A stretch of DNA of 8,582 nucleotides from Acidobacteriota bacterium (GTDB lineage Bacteria; Acidobacteriota; Terriglobia; Terriglobales; Acidobacteriaceae): positions 1-8,582 of the forward strand of contig JAEKKE010000117.1 of the NCBI GenBank assembly GCA_019510535.1, read 5' to 3'. This document shows positions 1-6,164 of this stretch, piece after piece. Position numbers and translations under genes: made by a program. A model generated the notes under the pieces. That model ran no database searches, was not told the origin of the DNA, and saw only the letters and a program-made list of their open reading frames with translations. Position 1 is the stretch's first letter; every line of letters begins with the position of its first letter.

Positions 1-96
1 TCGGCCTTCTTCGTCGGTCAGGTGATGCGTCTGTCGAAGGGACAGGCGAATCCCGCGTTGCTGAATGAGCTGGTGATTAAGAAGCTCAACCAGTAG
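1..96 (+). CDS. gatB: Aspartyl/glutamyl-tRNA(Asn/Gln) amidotransferase subunit B, C-terminal end (partial)
   Basis: Frame 1 is open from the first base to a TAG stop at 94-96 and gives 31 residues. They contain FFVGQVMRLSKGQANP followed by a short Leu/Lys-rich tail ending KKLNQ. This is the typical end of the GatB C-terminal tail (YqeY-like) domain, where FxVGQVMK.TKGQANP is strongly conserved and contacts tRNA. GatB forms the GatCAB complex with GatA and GatC and converts misacylated Glu-tRNA(Gln) or Asp-tRNA(Asn) to the amide form in the cytoplasm. The catalytic kinase domain lies upstream of the window. The next gene starts 19 nt after the stop on the same strand with no terminator between, so read-through is plausible. 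The family call is good for so short a piece, because the motif is highly specific. Confidence 0.85.
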   Translation, partial: SAFFVGQVMRLSKGQANPALLNELVIKKLNQ

Positions 97-115
97 ACGT
101 GCATCCAAAGCAGGT

Positions 116-1603
116 ATGCGGCGTATCTTTCGAGGTATGGCTCTCGCGGGCAGAGTGTCTTTCGCGCGCAGTGCAGCTTTTGCGATTGTCTCGTGTACGC
201 TGATGGCGGCTCAGACCATGGCTGCTCCTACGTTGCCGAATACGGTGCCGCTCTCGCAGATGATGCGGGAGCTCTCCGCGCAGCCGGGCTTCACGGAGAA
301 GCTGCTGGCGGCGATCAACGGCGGGCAGAAGGCCGGCGCGGTGCTGACGCCGAAGCTCTTCGATCTGTTGCGTAACCTGATCCTTGGCAAAGACTGGAGC
401 GGTCTCGATCGCTTTCCCGGATGGACGATTGGCCGTGTCAACGGCACTGTCGATCTGGGAACGCGGATCTTCGGGGAGAAGCTGAAGCCTGCCACGCGAG
501 CTCTTGCGCAGTGGGTCACGCTGGGACCGTACACCCTTGAGGCGGCGGAGACAGAAAACCTCGACAAGCCTTCCGACCGTGGTCAGTTGAAGGCCGAGAT
601 CACCGACCTTGGTGCGGAGGTCACGCGGGGCGATGGGCCTGATCCAAAGCTCGCTCCCTTGCATGCTGAGAGCCAGCGTCTGGCCGAGGTGTTGAATCGC
701 CTCTCGCTGAATCGGCTGGACGATGCACAGAGCTTCGGAGCTACGATCGGCGGACATACCGCGCATACGCCGGAGGAGTTGATCGACGCGCTGGCAGCGA
801 GCGGACACCGGGTCACTGTCTCAGACGTTCGTTACTTCGCCAACTTCGGGCATTTCCATTACAAGGGCCAGGATGTGATGATGCCCTTCTTCCTGGACTC
901 GCAGCTCCTGGTGCCTGCCGATCACTGGTGGCAGCGAAGGCGGCATCTCCTGGTGCCGGTCGCGCATGCGGAGTATGAGTTGATGGTCGAGGGACCGCGT
1001 CTGCATGCGGATGTGACCTTCTACTTCGGTATCGATGGCCGCGCGGAGTTTCGCACCAACGATCTGTTGAACCAGCCATGGGTGATGGGACGTCATGCGC
1101 ACGAGTATGAGGGTGCACAGGCGCGCGAGGTCATCCGCCTGCTGGGCGGTTTCGCGGCAGCGTATGCGCGGCTGCATCTGGCAAATCCGCAACTCCCCTT
1201 TGCTGGGTATTACACGCTGGGTGTCTGCCAGGATGTGGTCTCCGCGATCGAGTTGAAGCTGACGGGAAAGACGACTCTCTTTCCGAATACAGCGCAGGCA
1301 GAGTTCTTCAACGATGCGAAGGACGCGGAGGTGAATGCGTTGATGGCCGCCATTCCGAAAGATCGCGATGGCGTGGCGCCTGCACCGGAACGTGTCTTTG
1401 GATCGTTGCCTACTGCAGACTTCAGCACCATCACTGTTCCGGGTTTGCGGGAAGATGTGCAGCGCAGTTATGCAGCCCATCAGCGCGGCGAGCTTACGAG
1501 TTCGCTTGGTCTATGGCAGTGGATTCTTGAAGGCTTCGCCTTCATCGCGTCGCTCATCCTGTCGCTGTGGGGATACAGAAGGTATCAGAAGATGCAGGAT
1601 TGA
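116..1603 (+). CDS. Exported protein of unknown function with C-terminal membrane anchor
   Basis: I do not recognise this 495-residue protein. The N-terminus is basic (MRRIFRG...R13...R18) followed by a hydrophobic stretch to about residue 36, with a signal-peptidase-I-like end (QTMA, then AP). A lipobox-like IVSC at 24-27 is an alternative, so it could be a lipoprotein. The central region (about 210-330) is rich in His and aromatic residues: GGHTAHT at 212-218, RYFANFGHFHYKG at 239-251, DHWW at 269-272, GRHAHEYEG at 325-333. A GVCQDVV segment lies at 369-375. Residues about 468-487 form one hydrophobic helix followed by GYRRYQKMQD, a positive cytoplasmic tail. The predicted shape is a large periplasmic domain held by a C-terminal anchor. 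ATG 116 is used as start, and ATG 137 (Met8) is equally possible; neither has a well-spaced Shine-Dalgarno sequence. It starts 19 nt after gatB and may be co-transcribed with it. The reading frame is real: it is long, its predicted topology is coherent and the antisense frames give only low-complexity Arg-rich products. Confidence 0.85.
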   Translation: MRRIFRGMALAGRVSFARSAAFAIVSCTLMAAQTMAAPTLPNTVPLSQMMRELSAQPGFTEKLLAAINGGQKAGAVLTPKLFDLLRNLILGKDWSGLDRFPGWTIGRVNGTVDLGTRIFGEKLKPATRALAQWVTLGPYTLEAAETENLDKPSDRGQLKAEITDLGAEVTRGDGPDPKLAPLHAESQRLAEVLNRLSLNRLDDAQSFGATIGGHTAHTPEELIDALAASGHRVTVSDVRYFANFGHFHYKGQDVMMPFFLDSQLLVPADHWWQRRRHLLVPVAHAEYELMVEGPRLHADVTFYFGIDGRAEFRTNDLLNQPWVMGRHAHEYEGAQAREVIRLLGGFAAAYARLHLANPQLPFAGYYTLGVCQDVVSAIELKLTGKTTLFPNTAQAEFFNDAKDAEVNALMAAIPKDRDGVAPAPERVFGSLPTADFSTITVPGLREDVQRSYAAHQRGELTSSLGLWQWILEGFAFIASLILSLWGYRRYQKMQD

Positions 1604-1642
1604 TAGACAACTCTCTTTCGGGTTGCCTGACTCTTATAGCGC

Positions 1643-1649
1643 GGGAGGA
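1643..1649 (+). promoter_or_regulatory. Strong Shine-Dalgarno site of the H1-like gene
   Basis: GGGAGGA lies 9 nt before the ATG at 1659, with a T-run (AGTTTTTT) between. It fixes the start of the Lys-rich gene and suggests efficient translation, unlike the weak sites of most neighbours. Confidence 0.75.
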
Positions 1650-1658
1650 TAGTTTTTT

Positions 1659-1973
1659 ATGGCAACGAAAAAGGCAAGCAAGAAGTCCACGAAGAAAGCA
1701 GCGAAGAAGAGTACGAAAAAGGCCGCTAAGAAGAGTACGAGCAAGAAGAGCACGGCCAGAAAGAGTACGAAGAAGTCGGCAAAGAAGTCTTCTACGCGGA
1801 AGTACTCTCCTTCAGCAGGTAAAAATGTTGAGACTGAGATGCGCGAGATGAAGGCCGGCAAGCTCAAGAGTGGCCGTAGCGGCAAGAAGGTCACGAGCCG
1901 GAAGCAAGCTATCGCGATCGGACTTTCAAAGGCCCGCAAGGCAGGTAAGAAGGTTCCGAAGAAACGTTCCTGA
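1659..1973 (+). CDS. Lys-rich histone H1-like protein with DUF6496-type C-terminus
   Basis: The product is 104 residues, about one third lysine (33 Lys by count) and extremely basic. Residues 1-50 are a low-complexity tail built from KKSTKKAA units (8-15 and 16-23, then KKST at 24-27) and KKSxxRK variants, like the AAKK-repeat tails of bacterial H1/HctB/AlgP-type nucleoid proteins. Residues about 55-104 are a distinct conserved block, VETEMREMKAGKLKSG then KKVTSRKQAIAIGLSKARKAG, which matches my memory of the DUF6496 family (small basic bacterial proteins with SGKKVTSRKQAIAIGLSEAR). The likely role is binding DNA or another polyanion in the cytoplasm, inferred from charge only; no enzyme motif is visible. 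A strong ribosome-binding site precedes it and a strong terminator follows. It could be transcribed from its own promoter in 1604-1650 or read from upstream; I see no convincing -35/-10 pair. Confidence 0.88.
   Translation: MATKKASKKSTKKAAKKSTKKAAKKSTSKKSTARKSTKKSAKKSSTRKYSPSAGKNVETEMREMKAGKLKSGRSGKKVTSRKQAIAIGLSKARKAGKKVPKKRS
1680..1739 (+). repeat. In-frame 24-nt repeat coding KKSTKKAA
   Basis: Two consecutive 24-nt units (1680-1703 and 1704-1727) and half of a third (1728-1739) each encode KKSTKKAA. At DNA level the 13-mer AAGAAGAGTACGA is identical at 1704-1716 and 1728-1740, exactly 24 nt apart, and a near copy sits at 1758-1770. The first unit has the same residues with different codons, so it is older or has diverged. 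This pattern suggests slipped-strand or recombination-driven expansion of the basic tail. Confidence 0.6.
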
Positions 1974-1990
1974 GTTCTGTCTTACAAGAG

Positions 1991-2019
1991 AAAGCCCGCC
2001 GGTAAGGCGGGCTTTTTTT
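1991..2019 (+). terminator. Rho-independent terminator, probably bidirectional
   Basis: A perfect 10-bp stem, AAAGCCCGCC (1991-2000) and GGCGGGCTTT (2006-2015), encloses the 5-nt loop GGTAA and runs into seven Ts (2013-2019). It ends the plus-strand H1-like gene 18 nt after its stop. On the minus strand the same stem begins within 1 nt of the fmdB-like stop codon (complement of 2018-2020), is preceded by an A-run and is followed by TTTCTCTTG, so it can also end the serA/fmdB transcript. Confidence 0.92.
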
Positions 2020-2320
2020 ATTTCTTGTCGGAGGTTGCTGTTGCAGTAGCAGCAGGCGTCGGTGTGGAAGAGGTTGAGTCGCTGCTGCCGTTGTTCGTGC
2101 TGCTGCTGGACTCAGTCTTCGCTGCCCCGCCGCCTTTCTTAGACGAGGAGTAGAGATCCGCGTACCATCCGCCGCCCTTGAACTGCACCGCGGGTGCCGA
2201 GAGAGTTTTCTCCAGACGGCCACCGCAGTGCTGGCACTCGGTCAACGGCGGGTCAGAGAATTTCTGAATCTTCTCCACGTACCGATGGCATTGCTGGCAC
2301 TCGTATTCGTATAGCGGCAT
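2018..2320 (-). CDS. FmdB-family zinc-ribbon protein
   Basis: The product is 100 residues. The N-terminal 35 residues are the classic FmdB/CxxC_CXXC_SSSS regulatory zinc ribbon: MPLYEYECQQC, with Cys8/Cys11 and Cys29/Cys32 (ECQHCGG) able to hold one zinc ion. The conserved follow-on LEKTLSAPAVQFKGGGWYADLY (about 36-57) matches the family, including the FKGxGWY patch. Residues 58-100 form a disordered Ser/Thr/Gly/Ala tail ending TATATSDKK, which is common in this family. Its function is not settled; the name comes from a putative regulator of formamidase/amidase genes. It starts 2 nt after the serA stop, with only a weak AGG inside the serA end as ribosome site, so translation is probably coupled to serA. 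Its TAA stop lies inside the T-tract of the convergent terminator. Confidence 0.92.
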   Translation of the reverse strand: MPLYEYECQQCHRYVEKIQKFSDPPLTECQHCGGRLEKTLSAPAVQFKGGGWYADLYSSSKKGGGAAKTESSSSTNNGSSDSTSSTPTPAATATATSDKK

Positions 2321-2322
2321 AG

Positions 2323-3930
2323 TTAGATTTTACCTAGTTCTACCAGACGAACGCTGACGATGGCTTCCACCTTCCGCAGTGCAGCGAGCGCATCATTGGC
2401 GGCTGCAGCGGAGGGTACATCGATCTGCACTACGGCCAGGGCCTGGCCTTGCGGAACGCTCTGCGAGCGGACATTGCGGCCCAGTGCGAAGTTCGCAATG
2501 TTGATACGGTGTTCGCCGAGGATGGTGCCGATGCGGCCGATCACGCCGGGAACGTCGTGATTACGGATGACGACGAGCGTGCCGGTGAGCGGAGCCTCGA
2601 TATCGATGCCGTCAAAGCTCAGCAGGCGGGGTGAGCTGCCATGCAGCACCGTTGCAGAGCCGGAGGAGACGCCGCTGGCTGAGTGCAGCGTCAGCTTCAG
2701 CACTGAGCCGGCTCCGCCCGAGGCGAACTCTTTCTTCTCTTCCTGCAGGCGGATGCCCCGTTCCTGCGCGACCGCAGCCGCATTGATGCGGTTTACGTTG
2801 TCGCTATCGGCGAGAATGCCGCTGATGGAAGCATTGCGAACCAGCTCAGTCTTGCCCTGCGCCAGACGGCCGGCGTAGTTGATCTGGATGTTCTCAAGGT
2901 TCCCGGGCGTGGCGTGCGAGAGGAAGGCTCCCAGGCGCTCGGCCATCTCCACGTAGGGAGCGACCTGCTGGTACTCCTCGTGTGTGAGCGAGGGGAAGTT
3001 GACGGCGTTCTGTACCACGCCAAGCTTCAGGTAATCGCGTACCTGCTGCGCAAGCTGGATACCGATGGCTTCCTGGGCTTCGTCGGTCGATCCGCCGATG
3101 TGGGGCGAGAGGATGACGTTCTCCAGGCCGTGATATGGGGATTCCTTCAACGGCTCCTGCGAGAAGACGTCGAGGGCAGCGCCGCCGATCTTGCCGGCCT
3201 GAATGGCTTCAGCCAGAGCGGCATCGTTGATCAGCTCGCCGCGGGCGCAATTCACAATGCGAACGCCCTTCTTCATGGTCGCTAGAGAGGTGGCATTGAT
3301 CAGGCCTTCGGTCTGCGGTGTGAGGCCTACGTGCAGCGTCAGGTAATCGGCCTTGCGGAAGACTTCGTCCAGAGGAGCGAGGCCGACGCCGTTCTCGCGT
3401 GCGATGACGGGAGCGACGAAGGGATCGTAGCCGATCAGCTCCATGCCGAAGGAGCGGGCGCGGCGCGCCACTTCCTGGCCGATGCGGCCAAGGCCGATGA
3501 TGCCAAGGGTCTTGCCGCGTAGTTCCTGGCCCTGCAGGCTCTTCTTATCCCACTTGCCGGCGTGCATGGTGGCGTTGGCGCGGGGAATGAAGCGCGCCAT
3601 GGTGATCATCAGACCGATGGTCAGCTCAGCCACGGCGATGGCGTTGGCGCCGGGGGTATTCATCACCACGATGCCGCGATGAGTGGCGGCATCGGCATCG
3701 ATATTGTCGACGCCTACACCGGCACGGCCGATGATGCGCAGCTTCGGAGCGGACTCCAGCAGCTTGGCGTCTGCCTGGACGGCGCTACGGACGATGAGAG
3801 CGTCAGCGTCGGCGAGCTCGGCGGCGAGGCCATTCTTGATCTGGTCCGGCGTTACGATCTGCCAGTTGGGCTCTTCTTGAAAAACAGCAAGGGTAGCAGG
3901 CGAGACTTTTTCGGCGAGGACTATCTTCAT
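2323..3930 (-). CDS. serA: D-3-phosphoglycerate dehydrogenase (long form with ASB and ACT domains)
   Basis: SerA oxidises 3-phosphoglycerate to 3-phosphohydroxypyruvate with NAD+, the first step of serine synthesis, in the cytoplasm. At 535 residues it is the usual length of the long type. Visible parts: N-terminal substrate domain (1-95) with GRAGVGVDNID at 68-78; Rossmann NAD-binding motif GLGRIG at 146-151 with the following acidic residue in GYDP (D169); catalytic triad residues Arg230 in NCARGE, Glu259 in QEP and His277 in SPHIGGSTDE. Residues about 315-450 are the allosteric substrate-binding (ASB) domain, and about 451-535 the ACT domain (VVIRNHDVPGVIGRIGTILG), which in this family senses serine. 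All key residues are present, so feedback inhibition by serine is expected. It starts at ATG 3930 with only a weak GAG before it. It is followed directly by the fmdB-like gene and is divergent from the membrane protein at 4003. Confidence 0.97.
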   Translation of the reverse strand: MKIVLAEKVSPATLAVFQEEPNWQIVTPDQIKNGLAAELADADALIVRSAVQADAKLLESAPKLRIIGRAGVGVDNIDADAATHRGIVVMNTPGANAIAVAELTIGLMITMARFIPRANATMHAGKWDKKSLQGQELRGKTLGIIGLGRIGQEVARRARSFGMELIGYDPFVAPVIARENGVGLAPLDEVFRKADYLTLHVGLTPQTEGLINATSLATMKKGVRIVNCARGELINDAALAEAIQAGKIGGAALDVFSQEPLKESPYHGLENVILSPHIGGSTDEAQEAIGIQLAQQVRDYLKLGVVQNAVNFPSLTHEEYQQVAPYVEMAERLGAFLSHATPGNLENIQINYAGRLAQGKTELVRNASISGILADSDNVNRINAAAVAQERGIRLQEEKKEFASGGAGSVLKLTLHSASGVSSGSATVLHGSSPRLLSFDGIDIEAPLTGTLVVIRNHDVPGVIGRIGTILGEHRINIANFALGRNVRSQSVPQGQALAVVQIDVPSAAAANDALAALRKVEAIVSVRLVELGKI

Positions 3931-3939
3931 GACAGCTCT

Positions 3940-3945
3940 ATTTTA
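3940..3945 (-). promoter_or_regulatory. Candidate -10 box of serA
   Basis: On the minus strand TAAAAT (5 of 6 to TATAAT) lies 9 nt before the serA ATG at 3930. Transcription would then start only about 3-4 nt before the start codon. No -35 resembling TTGACA is visible 16-18 bp further up, so the call rests on the -10 alone. It falls in the 72-bp gap between serA and the divergent gene. Confidence 0.35.
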
Positions 3946-4002
3946 CTTGGCCGGCCGTCCGGACCTCGGATGATAGCCTTGGACACGCTATCTGCGCGTC
4001 CC

Positions 4003-6027
4003 ATGACCAAGCGTCCTCTCTTTGCCCTCACCATCTTTCTAGGCGCCTTTCTGCTGTTTCTGGTGGAGCCCCTGGCCGCCCGTCAACTGCTTCCCGCCCT
4101 AGGCGGGAGCTCTGCCGTCTGGATCACCTGCCTGGTCGTCTTTCAGCTTCTCCTTCTGTTCGGCTACAGCTATGCGCACCTGCTGACACGGCTGCGGAGG
4201 CAGCGTGGTCTGCATCTTGGCCTGTTGGCGGCGGCGGTGTTGCTCGCCTTTGTCTCGACGGCTCCGGGGTCTCCGACGGCGTTTACGCACCCCATTACGA
4301 CCATCTTCCTGGCGCTCGGAAGCAGCATCGGTCTGCCGTTTCTGTTGCTTTCGGCGACTAGCCCGCTGTTGCAGGTATGGCTGGCAAAGAGCGAGGGGGA
4401 AGGCGTGCGGTACCGGCTGTTTGCGCTTTCGAATGTCGGCAGCCTGCTGGCCTTGCTGGCGTACCCGGTCCTGATTGAGCCGCATATGTCGCTGCACACG
4501 CAGCGAATCGCGTGGGCCGTGGGATTCGTGGTTTATGCGGCGCTCTGCGCGATGCTGGTTCCTGCGCAGGGCAGTGGTGTGGCGATAGAGGAGGCTGCTC
4601 GCCCGGAAACGCCGCCCGCTACCGGGAAGCTTGTGTTCTGGTTCCTGTTGCCGTTTGCTGCTTCCATGCAGCTCGCGGCGGTGACGGCGCACCTCTCGCA
4701 GGACATTGCACCGATTCCGTTGCTCTGGATTCTGCCGCTTTCCGTGTATCTGCTCAGCTTTATTGCCGCGTTTGAGTTTGGGCGGATCTATCAGCGTGCC
4801 TTGGTGATCCGTTTTCTGGTCGTCTTTCTCGCGGCACTGGCCTACAAACTTACTCAGGAAGGAGCCAAGTTTCCCATCGGGCTCAGCATTGGCTTCTACC
4901 TGATCGAACTATTTCTGGCCTGTTATTTTTGCCATGCTGAGCTTTACCTCCATCGCCCGGAAGACCCGCACCAGTCGACGCTGTTTTACTTGATGCTCTC
5001 GGCCGGCGGAGCCGCGGGAACCTTCTTCATCGGTATTGTGAGCCCGCTGATCTTTTCGGCGAACTACGACCTGTCGATCGCCTTCTTCGTGACAGCGGCG
5101 GTTGCATGTTTCGCGCTTTGGCAAGAGGGATGGACACAACGCCTGCTGTGGATCACGGCGTCGGTCCTGCTGCTCTTCTTCATCGGAAAGCAGTACCAGG
5201 CGTTTCAGGCCGGCAGCATGGCACAGGTCCGCAACTTCTATGGCCCGCTACGTGTGACGCAGGGAGCATTTCCGCCATTAAGCGTGCTTCGTACGTTGTA
5301 CAACGGAACCACGAAACACGGTACCCAGATCTTTACTCCCGATCACGCCCGCGTCCCGGTGAGCTATTACTCGCCTGACTCCGGGATTGGGTTGGCGATG
5401 CGCTACTGCTGCAAAGGCAGGCCCAAGTCAGTCGGCGTCATCGGCTTGGGTGCGGGATCTATGGCGGTGTATGCGCAGTCGGGTGACCGCTATCGTTTCT
5501 ACGAGATCAATCCGGCGGTCGAGCCCATCGCGCGCAATCTCTTCACCTATCTTCGCGATGCTCCGATTCAGATTCCCATCATTGCCGGAGATGCGCGGAT
5601 CTCATTGCAGCATGAGGCTCCGAATAACTTCGACATCCTTGTGATCGATGCGTTTTCTGGTGATGCGATTCCAATACACCTGATCACCAAGCAGGCGCTT
5701 GATCTTTACCGGAAGCATATGGCTCCGGGCGGCATTATCGCGTTTCATGTTTCGAACCTGTATTTGCATCTCGCACCGGAGGTCGCCGCGCTGGCGAAGA
5801 CCGCGGGTCTGGATGCAGTGTTGATCAACAGTCCGAACGTCGAGAATAAGGGATACTACAGCTCGACCTGGGTACTGCTGACGAACCGCAAAGATTTTCA
5901 GCAGGAGACCGATGTGGTGGTTGCACGGTCGAGCTTTCCGGAGATCAAGGCACGGGTCTGGACGGATGACTACTCGAGTATCTTGCCTCTGATTGATTGG
6001 GGAAATTTTAAGGACGAGAAGCGGTAA
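4003..6027 (+). CDS. Fused multi-pass membrane / spermidine-synthase-like protein
   Basis: From ATG 4003 the product is 674 residues. The first 400 or so hold about a dozen hydrophobic helices, starting TKRPLFALTIFLGAFLLFLVEPLAARQLLP, with SQDIAPIPLLWILPLSVYLLSF near the middle, as in the 'fused MFS/spermidine synthase' family. The rest is a cytoplasmic Rossmann domain: GLGAGS at 481-486, acidic ribose-binding YEINP at 500-504, GDAR at 529-532, and DAFSGDAIPIHL at 549-560. True aminopropyltransferases carry a D-[ST]-x-D-P type catalytic motif there; DAFSGDAIP is the usual variant of this fused family, so real spermidine synthesis is doubtful and the substrate is unknown. Start choice: the frame is open far upstream (to 3562), but that part lies antisense to serA. 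ATG 3970 would add 11 residues, while ATG 4003 puts the first helix at the usual place; neither has a good Shine-Dalgarno site. It is probably transcribed alone. Confidence 0.9.
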   Translation: MTKRPLFALTIFLGAFLLFLVEPLAARQLLPALGGSSAVWITCLVVFQLLLLFGYSYAHLLTRLRRQRGLHLGLLAAAVLLAFVSTAPGSPTAFTHPITTIFLALGSSIGLPFLLLSATSPLLQVWLAKSEGEGVRYRLFALSNVGSLLALLAYPVLIEPHMSLHTQRIAWAVGFVVYAALCAMLVPAQGSGVAIEEAARPETPPATGKLVFWFLLPFAASMQLAAVTAHLSQDIAPIPLLWILPLSVYLLSFIAAFEFGRIYQRALVIRFLVVFLAALAYKLTQEGAKFPIGLSIGFYLIELFLACYFCHAELYLHRPEDPHQSTLFYLMLSAGGAAGTFFIGIVSPLIFSANYDLSIAFFVTAAVACFALWQEGWTQRLLWITASVLLLFFIGKQYQAFQAGSMAQVRNFYGPLRVTQGAFPPLSVLRTLYNGTTKHGTQIFTPDHARVPVSYYSPDSGIGLAMRYCCKGRPKSVGVIGLGAGSMAVYAQSGDRYRFYEINPAVEPIARNLFTYLRDAPIQIPIIAGDARISLQHEAPNNFDILVIDAFSGDAIPIHLITKQALDLYRKHMAPGGIIAFHVSNLYLHLAPEVAALAKTAGLDAVLINSPNVENKGYYSSTWVLLTNRKDFQQETDVVVARSSFPEIKARVWTDDYSSILPLIDWGNFKDEKR

Positions 6028-6062
6028 GGATCCGGGCGGTTGGGAACGTCGTGTGCAGACGG

Positions 6063-6108
6063 ATCGAGCTTCGCTCGATAAATCACCCCAGCGAACTTGT
6101 TCGCTGGG
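6063..6108. repeat. Paired inverted repeats (REP-like element) between convergent genes
   Basis: There are two perfect hairpins in a row. The first is ATCGAGC (6063-6069), loop TTC, GCTCGAT (6073-6079). The second is CCCAGCGAAC (6087-6096), loop TT, GTTCGCTGGG (6099-6108). Seven bases separate them. They are followed by ACCCCGGCGCTCAGGATGACAA, which looks like the conserved flank of dispersed intergenic repeats seen in bacterial genomes. The element sits in the 137-bp gap between the ends of the membrane-protein gene (6027) and purN (6165). Neither stem is followed by a T-tract on either strand, so a classical terminator role is not shown, though RNA 3'-end protection is possible. Nothing else is visible in the gap apart from a weak GCAGG/CCTGC pair next to the purN stop. 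Confidence 0.65.
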
Positions 6109-6164
6109 ACCCCGGCGCTCAGGATGACAATTTGAATGGGGATGGCAGGTCCGGAAGAGCCTGC

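Noticed and set aside
86..808. Long minus-strand open frame (240 codons) opposite the exported protein
   Set aside because: Its product is Arg/Ser/Gln-rich with no domain or start signal; it is the typical antisense shadow of a GC-rich gene.
821..1480. Minus-strand open frame of 219 codons
   Set aside because: It lies fully inside the 116-1603 gene. Its His/Arg-rich composition mirrors the sense codons and there is no ribosome site.
1623..1640. TTGCCT and TATAGC as a promoter for the H1-like gene
   Set aside because: The two hexamers are only 6 bp apart, far from the 16-18 bp needed, and each matches only 4 of 6 positions.
1659..1800. Lys-rich repeat region as a non-coding low-complexity or CRISPR-like array
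   Set aside because: The repeats are in frame, encode a coherent basic tail behind a strong ribosome site and continue into a conserved domain; there are no spacers.
3562..4002. N-terminal extension of the membrane/spermidine-synthase-like frame
   Set aside because: It is antisense to the well-supported serA coding region. Its composition (GDGVGAGGIHHHDAA...) is shadow-like, and the family's first membrane helix starts right after ATG 4003.
6143..6163. GCAGG/CCTGC pair next to the purN stop as a terminator
   Set aside because: The stem is only 5 bp with a 10-nt loop and no T-run follows on the minus strand; this is not enough to call.
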